Assembly: GCA_030867875.1 (NCBI GenBank)
Contig: JAOWCC010001589.1
Span: 83,289,537-83,353,536 of the forward strand
Direction of reading: 5' to 3'
Length of the DNA: 64,000 nucleotides
From: Actinernus sp. WN-2022
Lineage: Eukaryota; Cnidaria; Anthozoa; Actiniaria; Actinernidae
Shown: in pieces, positions 59,601-64,000 of the stretch
How the letters are laid out: the number at the start of each line of letters is the position of its first letter
Position numbering within the stretch: position 1 is the first letter of the stretch
The notes under the pieces: generated by a model
What the model was told of the DNA's origin: nothing
Seen by the model: only the letters and a program-made list of their open reading frames with translations
Database searches by the model: none
Program-made: the position numbers and the translations under genes

Positions 59601-61540
59601 AACATTAACCTGATTAAACATTAACCTGGTTAAACATTAACCTGATTAAACATTATTCTGATTAAACATTATCCTGATTAAACATTATCCTGATTAAACA
59701 TTATCCTGATTAAACATTATCCTGATTAAACATTATCCTGATTAAACATTATCCTGATTAAACATTATCCTGATTAAACATTATGCTGATTAAACATTAT
59801 GCTGATTAAACATTATGCTGATTAAACATTATGCTGATTAAACATTATCCTGATTAAACATTATCCAGATTAAACATTATCCTGATTAAATATTATCCTG
59901 ATTAAACATTATCCTGATTAACTTGAACCAATCACGAGGCAAAGTAAACTCAGTCGTGGTAACTCTTGCTAAAACGAAAATTGATTGTGCGACGGACCAA
60001 AACAATGTTTGGTTTTAGTTTACAACTTGATTAAATATGCTAATGTTTCATTGTTTTTCTACTAATGGTTAAGCACTTCGCCTCTAATCTCTGCAGCAGG
60101 CCTTCACCTCAAAACCTTGCATTTTATTGGACCCCATTCAGACTGCACTGACAAATAATTCCATTGTTTTAGGGTTAGGGTTTGTATTGTTTCAGGGTTA
60201 GGCATTGTTTGGATAGCCAGTACTATTCCAGGTTCCGAGGAGGTGAAGGCCGCCCCCATCTCTGTGGCTCAGGTTCACTTCCCGATTGTGCCACAACATG
60301 TGAGTTGAGTTTCTTGGTATCTCGCCCTTGCTCCGAGTGTTTTTCTCCGAGTTCTTCGGTTAGTTCTACGGTCCCCCTCCCCCCCCCAAAAAAAAATCAA
60401 AAAAAAACAAAAACAACATGCTAAATTCCATTCTATCTGTCCTGACTTTAGTCAGTCTCTATGGTTGTTTCAGGTCACATTAAAATTGAAAGAGCGGTTT
60501 TCGATTGAGTGTTGAAAGTAACTAAGTAACTGCTTTTTTGGATTTACGTAGTTTTTCTATTGGCTGTGAAAAACTGAATGTTTTGTAATTATCAGCCAGG
60601 TAGACTACCTCTTCGTAATCATCCTCGTTTTCCTCGTCATTTTCTTCCTCATCGTCATCATCTTCATCATCGTCATCATCTGGCTCGGGAAGATCATCAT
60701 CATCACCCAAGTCATCCAGCAGACCTGATGACCGCACTGCTTCGTACACCTCAGCCTCGATATCAGACGCACGTGATAAACCGCTTGTCGGTATGTTCGC
60801 TGTGTTCTGGACTACGCTGAGAAGGCTGTATAGATAGAGACAATAATTAACAATTAGACCCGCAGCCCAAATGGGCTACGAGTCAATAGTCCATGAGGCG
60901 CAGCCGAATGGGCTATTTAACTCGTAGGCCATGAGGGCGAGAGGTCTAATTGTTTTAGTATAAACTAACTAGTCGGACAGTAGAAAATAATAGAAAGAAA
61001 CGAATTGAAGTTGAAAACATTGAATTGTTTCGTGAAAATGCGTGCAGGTTTTCTTCACCATGGGCTATCACAAATAGACCTATAGTAGTGTAGCCAATCA
61101 GAATGCAGGATTCGTAATAGTCCACTAGTTGGTTTATACTAATTGACAATTATTCCCCTAACTGGAAGCGACTATAGTAGTGGTGAATAGTTATTAAATT
61201 TTTAATAATACTTATATTCTTATTATGAAATGCAAAACACATAGTTTAGCAAACAAAAACCTGAATAAATTCTGAATGGGAATCCATAATTTTAGTATAC
61301 TGTGGCTTATTGTCTGAGAAAATACATTGTATCCATCGACAAACAAAGCCTCATTGCAAACAACTGAGCTTGCATGCCACCTGTTTGGCTGCTACATGTA
61401 TGAGTACATGCACACTACACAAACAGAACAATCAAAACAGAACTACACACACTGCGAACGCGCACCTCTCAATGTTAGACACAAGATGTAGAGGACTGGT
61501 GGGTGTGCCGTTGGCTGAACTGCAGACCATGCGAAGTAGA
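38530..61540 (-). CDS. HECTD1: E3 ubiquitin-protein ligase HECTD1, C-terminal 1003 residues (5' end outside window)
   Basis: Seventeen exons on the minus strand join in frame: 61540-61466, 60825-60609, 57862-57706, 57085-56997, 56487-56360, 56019-55938, 53093-52911, 51761-51557, 50954-50872, 46896-46769, 45905-45767, 44237-44178, 43700-43563, 42404-41683, 41592-41514, 40101-39799 and 38754-38530. In order they give a spacer ([14 protein letters not shown]), an acidic run of Asp/Glu, [92 protein letters not shown], then the HECT domain ([17 protein letters not shown] ... DNRLVDIPL ... [19 protein letters not shown] ... [11 protein letters not shown] with catalytic Cys 938 of this fragment ... 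EKGFHLN). These match HECTD1 rather than TRIP12. HECTD1 transfers ubiquitin from E2 through this Cys. Exon 14 carries a lineage-variable Ser/Glu-rich insert. Human HECTD1 is about 2610 residues; its ankyrin and MIB/SUN-like N-terminus lies beyond the right edge. Confidence 0.95.
38890..39125. repeat. Degenerate MITE, family of 33603-33785
   Basis: It shares GGTTAGAGACT...TTTTATTGAC, then TTCATCGTACAGTCAGCAAT and AGTCTCTCA. It is close to 50571-50830, which has the same leading TAATGACAGTGTTTTATTGG. It lies in the last HECTD1 intron. Confidence 0.6.
39219..39552. mobile_element. MITE-like inverted repeat
   Basis: Imperfect arms of about 100 bp: TTTGTATTTCCAATATGCTA and its complement near 39480-39510, extending outward to ATATCTCGATTTGAGTG and complement. 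It lies in the last HECTD1 intron. Confidence 0.75.
40480..40708. mobile_element. Palindromic MITE-like element
   Basis: Arms of about 100 bp: CGCATTCAAGTATTACCGCT... and complement ending TAATTCTTGAATGCG, with ACAGACGCATTTACTCAACG repeated in inverse. Just to the right (40730-40795), GGTTTAGTGTAGTGGTTGCG and GGATTGAGTTCC look like a SINE tRNA head. In HECTD1 intron 15. Confidence 0.8.
41285..41407. repeat. Short inverted repeat
   Basis: The arms TTGACTACAACTTCCAGAAT and complement ATTCTGGTAGTTGTAGTCAA bound 123 bp in a HECTD1 intron. Confidence 0.7.
42999..43144. mobile_element. Short MITE with ATGGCGG-bearing arms, copy 2
   Basis: The terminal repeat is ATTCTTGGGTTGCA / TGCAACCCAAGAAT. 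The interior GGCATGGCGGCCATGTTGGTG is complemented by CACCAACATGGCTGCCATG. It is homologous to 19253-19387 in inverse orientation. Confidence 0.78.
43800..44110 (-). mobile_element. SINE-like pieces with tRNA-like head
   Basis: Near 44070-44105, read in minus, GGTTAGCTCAGTGGTGCAGC is a clear tRNA D-loop/A-box sequence. Near 43800-43870 the family body motif (GCTTTGATCAGCCCC, GGTTTCAGGTCCC) appears. They may be one truncated SINE or two. Confidence 0.5.
44757..45042. mobile_element. MITE-like element
   Basis: It is bounded by CGATAGAGTGGTTTTTGAT and AATCGTAAACCGCTCTAT. The interior has repeated AAAGTAA and CAATCACGA motifs. Related fragments are at 51240-51460, 59925-60030 and 60490-60530. 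Confidence 0.55.
45075..45505. mobile_element. MITE-like element, inverted relative of 14815-15342
   Basis: It begins CTTAAAGTGCATATC and CCCTGGCCAGTTATG and runs as the reverse complement of the element in AP4S1 intron 3. The homology covers most of about 430 bp. Confidence 0.65.
46603..46696. repeat. 94-bp near-perfect palindrome
   Basis: GTAGCCTGCGAAAACAGCCG and complement CAGGCTAC at the other end, with CCTCTATTC / GAATAGAGG inside. It could form a stable hairpin in intron 10 of the HECTD1 transcript. Confidence 0.8.
47504..48741 (+). mobile_element. Non-LTR retrotransposon with internal deletion
   Basis: The endonuclease piece (47504-47788: [24 protein letters not shown]) is followed directly by an RT piece starting past motif A ([20 protein letters not shown] about 47835, [27 protein letters not shown]). 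A long intact C-terminal part follows (47980-48741). The RT N-terminal half is deleted near 47810, and motif C is VDD. It lies antisense in a HECTD1 intron. Confidence 0.82.
49521..49628. repeat. Short palindromic element with ATGGCGG arms
   Basis: AAGATGGCGGGGACTTAAAA and its complement TTTTTAAGTCCCCGCCATTCTT bound GCTCCCTGTG / CACAGGGAG, giving a 108-bp foldback. Confidence 0.78.
50010..50290. repeat. Interspersed repeat, partner at 61790-62000
   Basis: It shares ACATAAAAATTGTTGCATGA, TTATGCCTGACTT and ATGACTAAG...AGACTAAAATTTAAT with 61790-62000, in the same orientation. No coding content. Confidence 0.7.
50571..50830. repeat. Degenerate MITE, relative of 38890-39125
   Basis: It shares TTAATGACAGTGTTTTATTGG, TCAGTTGGAATAT and TTCATCGTACAGTCA. 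The TTCATCGTAC block is duplicated inside this copy (about 50720 and 50765). It ends shortly before the HECTD1 exon at 50872. Confidence 0.65.
51843..52206. mobile_element. MITE with internal 78-bp tandem repeats
   Basis: The terminal repeats are AAGCCTGGTTCATACT and AGTGTGAACCTGGCCTTA, an imperfect inverse pair. Inside, a 78-bp unit (starts at about 51862, 51940, 52018 and 52096) repeats four times: CATAAGCATAAGCAACATAC ... GATCATTAGCAGTACTT. A single-unit relative with inverted ends (CAATATACGCAGACGCAG / CTGCGTATGTTGCT) lies at about 56050-56162. Confidence 0.8.
53430..55067 (-). mobile_element. 5'-truncated LINE with an uninterrupted RT frame
   Basis: A 455-codon minus-strand frame (55067-53700) covers nearly all of a CR1/Jockey-type reverse transcriptase: [36 protein letters not shown] (motif A), [20 protein letters not shown] (motif B), [10 protein letters not shown] (motif C with both catalytic Asp), then the C-terminal tail ending FFNN. 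The endonuclease half is missing, so the copy was truncated at integration. The 3' UTR ends in a tandem TTAC tail (plus-strand AGTAAGTAAGTAAG at 53440). The lack of stops suggests a young insertion. It is in the same transcriptional orientation as HECTD1, in its intron. Confidence 0.9.
57198..57534. mobile_element. hAT-like non-autonomous transposon
   Basis: The ends are AAGGGCTTGAAATAAC and GTTATTTCAAGCGCT, flanked by TGATGAAT (57190-57197) and GGATGAAT (57535-57542), an 8-bp duplication with one mismatch. Subterminal GTCCGGTCAA / CCGGACA motifs repeat near both ends. The end sequence resembles that of 12787-13467. Confidence 0.75.
58095..58180. repeat. 16-bp minisatellite, left remnant
   Basis: About five copies of ACCTGATTAACTATTA variants, cut off at a TTAA where the element 58181-59262 begins. 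It continues at 59263. Confidence 0.85.
58181..59262. mobile_element. TTAA-flanked DNA element inside a minisatellite
   Basis: A 1082-bp insertion with TTAA on both sides (58177-58180 and 59263-59266). The inverted ends are AGACCGTGTCCGAGCCCATG... and the complement of ...CATGGGCTCGGACACAGAGTCT; arms are about 32 bp with a 2-bp indel. There is no transposase ORF. The duplication fits piggyBac-type elements, but TTAA also recurs in the minisatellite unit, so the duplication alone is weak evidence. Confidence 0.75.
59263..59930. repeat. 16-bp minisatellite with graded variants
   Basis: About 41 copies of a 16-bp unit. Variants occur in consecutive blocks: CCCGATTAACTATTAA, then CCCGGTTAACTATTAA, then TCCGGATTAACTATTAA (17 bp), CCTGATTAACCATTAA, CCTGATTAAACATTAA, CCTGATTAAACATTAT and GCTGATTAAACATTAT. 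It lies in a HECTD1 intron. Confidence 0.93.
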
Positions 61541-64000
61541 CTGGAAATGAACCATCAGAGTGTTAAAATAAATGTGTTAAATATATGCTAATCATATATG
61601 CGTGACATCAGTTGGTTTGCAATCTATAGTCGTCTTCGTGAATAATATAAAATACAGTGCATTTGTTTGTCTAATTCTCATTCTAAATATGGCTTACTTG
61701 AGAGGCCTTGCCATCTTTCATATTTTTTTTTCTCAAAGAAGCCTTGCCGTGGGCCATATTTTTACTTTGGTGAATATAAATGTGCAAACCAACTGATGTC
61801 ACGCATATGATTAGCATATATTTAATGGCATAAAAATTGTTGCATGATTTTGAAAATAAATTATTATGCCTGACTTTGATACGAAAAAAAAAATTGTTTG
61901 CGCTCTCCAGTTTAATTTTAATTGCAAAAAATGACTAAGAGAAGACTAAAATTTAATAATATAAAATAAAAATGGGGTCGATTCTTTCACTTCATAGGCA
62001 CCTTAACTACATTGTACGTATCAAGGACAATCCACACTTTAAAGTGCATAATTTTTTATGAGCCTTCGTGAAATTTTCATAGCTATGAACCTCAGGAAAG
62101 TTTTGAGTACCCCTGCGAATAATTTTTTGGTTTACAGAGAATACTCTATCTTCTACGCTTGTTTGAAATCGTGGAAACGTGACCTTTCCTGACCCATGAC
62201 CGCGTATGTAAAAGCCTGGGTCGATACCTAGGTAGACGTAAACTGTGTATATTATCTAAAAATTGATGTTGTTGTGATAGAAAGGTGCCATGGAGAATAA
62301 TGCATTAATGAGATGACGCCGACCGAGGTATCGACCCAGGCTTTTACTTACGCGGTCATGGGTCAGGAAAGGTCACGTTTCCACGATTTCAAACAAGCGT
62401 AGAAGATAGAGTATTCTCTGTAAACCAAAAATTTCTTCGCAGGAGTACTCAAAACTTTTCTGAGATTCATAGCTATGAAAATTGCAGGAAGGCTCATATG
62501 CACTTTAAGTACTTGCCACTTGTTCACACTAGGCCCAAAGTCCAAGTCAAGTTTCACAAGTGTTTATTTTTATTTTCTGTGTCGAGCTATCGCACCGTCA
62601 ATCAATCACATTGCATATTCTACACGTGGCCGTCATGTCATGTGACCTGGCTCACTGCAAATATTTTTTCAGCCTTGAGTAAATGATGTGAAGCGAGGAC
62701 AGTCGGAGGAGTGAAGGCTTTGGTCCTACAAAAATTAGCAAAGGCAATCCACAGAAAGTGAAAGAAAATGCCTGTACTCGGCTGCATCTAAGTGCCATAG
62801 GATTGCAGTGTTGCATTGTTGATATTGTTGAAACGGTCTTCCTTGTCATCACGCACTGTGAGGAGGTCATGACAAATGAGGGATTTTGATTGTTTGCAAT
62901 GTTGGCTGCTTACCGCCAAGTGACCTCTCCTGAAATAGTTTTGAGATTATACAACAGGGATGTCTTGACTAAACAAGTTAATCCAATGCGAGCTTTACTA
63001 AGACTTCAACTCAAGAGTCGCAAAAGCTGGAAGTGAACAGTGATTGACCCTTGTCTTCGAACGCGAACGGAAATCAGAACTGGTGATCTTGAAATTGTGT
63101 TTATTTACGCACACAAATCTTACTTGTCCCTATTTTTAAAATGTTATTAAGTGTAATGGTGATTGAAATTCGAACTGGAAATGACTGAATCGTCCGTAAA
63201 TTGAACTGTATGTGACTTTAAAGAGACCAAGAAGAAAAAGTTAAAATCGTCAAAAGAATAACAGAACTCTGAAGATAGAATTGACCACGAATTATACCCA
63301 TAAACAGAACTGGATACATGTATGTCTTACAAACCGAGAATACCGTATTAAAATTGAATTGGATCTGTCAAAAGAATAGCAGGATTTGTCGTGGAAAGCC
63401 GTAACTAGAAACCGAACTGTCATAAAACTAGAACTGGAGAGTATAAATTATGGCTTTGCCCACAGTATTGTTTGCAGCGGTTTATATTTATGTCGTCACA
63501 CAGTTTTTTGTTTGCCGACGATTGATACGAACAGGCTTCAAACTCCGGCTTTGTTTTCTTATTTTGCTGAACTGCACAGAAGACTTTGAAATAACCGTTC
63601 AATAAATCTACCTTAATTTATCCTAAAGAAAGCTTTGATTTATACTCTCGAAGAAGGAAATGCATTTAATTTTCACCACTTCGCCTTCCCTTGCCGTTAA
63701 CATTAGGAAATGGACAATCTGAAATCTACAATGTCTACCGTCTCGTTTTTCTCAGCCAATGGAAACCGAGATACCGTGCCGCATGTAATCGTTTCTTGGG
63801 CAGAGGTTTCTCTCGGCGCCAGGAAAGGGGTCGTGTGGAACTTCTCGAAATGAGCGATAGTATTGGCCTACGCAACAACAGAAAACACCCAAACCCATTA
63901 GAAAGTGCAGTACAAAAAACATAGAAGTATAGTATTATGGGTGCAATCAGAATACGGGTCTCGAGGTTCCATGCTACTCGGAGGAAAGGCAAAGAGATGA
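61541..64000. other. HECTD1: HECTD1 intron or upstream sequence
   Basis: I find no further exon of HECTD1 here. The stretch includes an inverted repeat at about 61590-61815 (GCGTGACATCAGTTGGTTTGC and complement), the 50010-type repeat at 61790-62000, and the large foldback at 62034-62511. The remainder shows nothing I can identify. Confidence 0.5.
62034..62511. mobile_element. Very long foldback element
   Basis: The left arm 62034-62234 and right arm 62318-62511 are reverse complements over about 190 bp with few differences (e.g. GGAAACGTGACCTTTCCTGA and complement) and an ~85-bp loop. Ends read CACTTTAAAGTGCATA and TATGCACTTTAAGTA. No coding content. Confidence 0.9.

Noticed and set aside
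38530..61540. TRIP12 as the identity of the HECT ligase
   Set aside because: Segments such as the [19 protein letters not shown] block and the [19 protein letters not shown] block fit HECTD1 and not TRIP12, and the AP4S1 neighbour agrees.

Overview
The window is eukaryotic. Genes are split by many GT-AG introns, coding sequence is a small minority, and the rest is crowded with non-LTR retrotransposons, tRNA-derived SINE-like pieces, short palindromic DNA elements and minisatellites. A multi-exon NXPE-type esterase gene, AP4S1 and HECTD1, in this repeat landscape, suggest an anthozoan cnidarian, probably a stony coral. That placement is inference, not proof.

Layout. Bases 1-770 are a 9-bp minisatellite that runs off the left edge, followed by repeats and a LINE remnant (to about 3.8 kb). 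At 4.66-7.63 kb on the minus strand is a two-exon gene for a 118-residue protein with an RIIa/DPY-30-like docking motif. It is divergent from AP4S1 (7.74-16.30 kb, plus), and only 109 bp separate the two start codons. AP4S1 is complete (143 residues, five coding exons). It includes a 12-nt microexon followed by what looks like a U12-type intron. Its second intron holds a 31-bp minisatellite cut in two by a hAT-like element.

From 16.4 to 20.5 kb there are repeats only. An NXPE-family secreted esterase-like gene spans 21.30-35.17 kb (plus, six exons, 513 residues). Its third intron contains a decayed LINE into which two other elements have inserted, and its last intron has a GC donor and an antisense, broken recombinase-like gene fragment.

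From 38.53 kb to at least 61.54 kb on the minus strand lie the last 17 coding exons (1003 residues) of HECTD1, a HECT E3 ubiquitin ligase, including the catalytic cysteine exon. The 5' part of HECTD1 lies beyond the right edge. Its introns carry two LINEs (one with an uninterrupted RT reading frame), a hAT-like element, a TTAA-flanked element inside a 16-bp minisatellite, and many foldback elements.

AP4S1 and HECTD1 converge tail to tail here. To my knowledge they are also convergent neighbours on human chromosome 14, so this looks like ancient microsynteny with the NXPE gene placed between them. The genes do not form one pathway: AP4S1 serves trans-Golgi vesicle sorting, HECTD1 serves ubiquitination, and the NXPE product is probably secreted or luminal.
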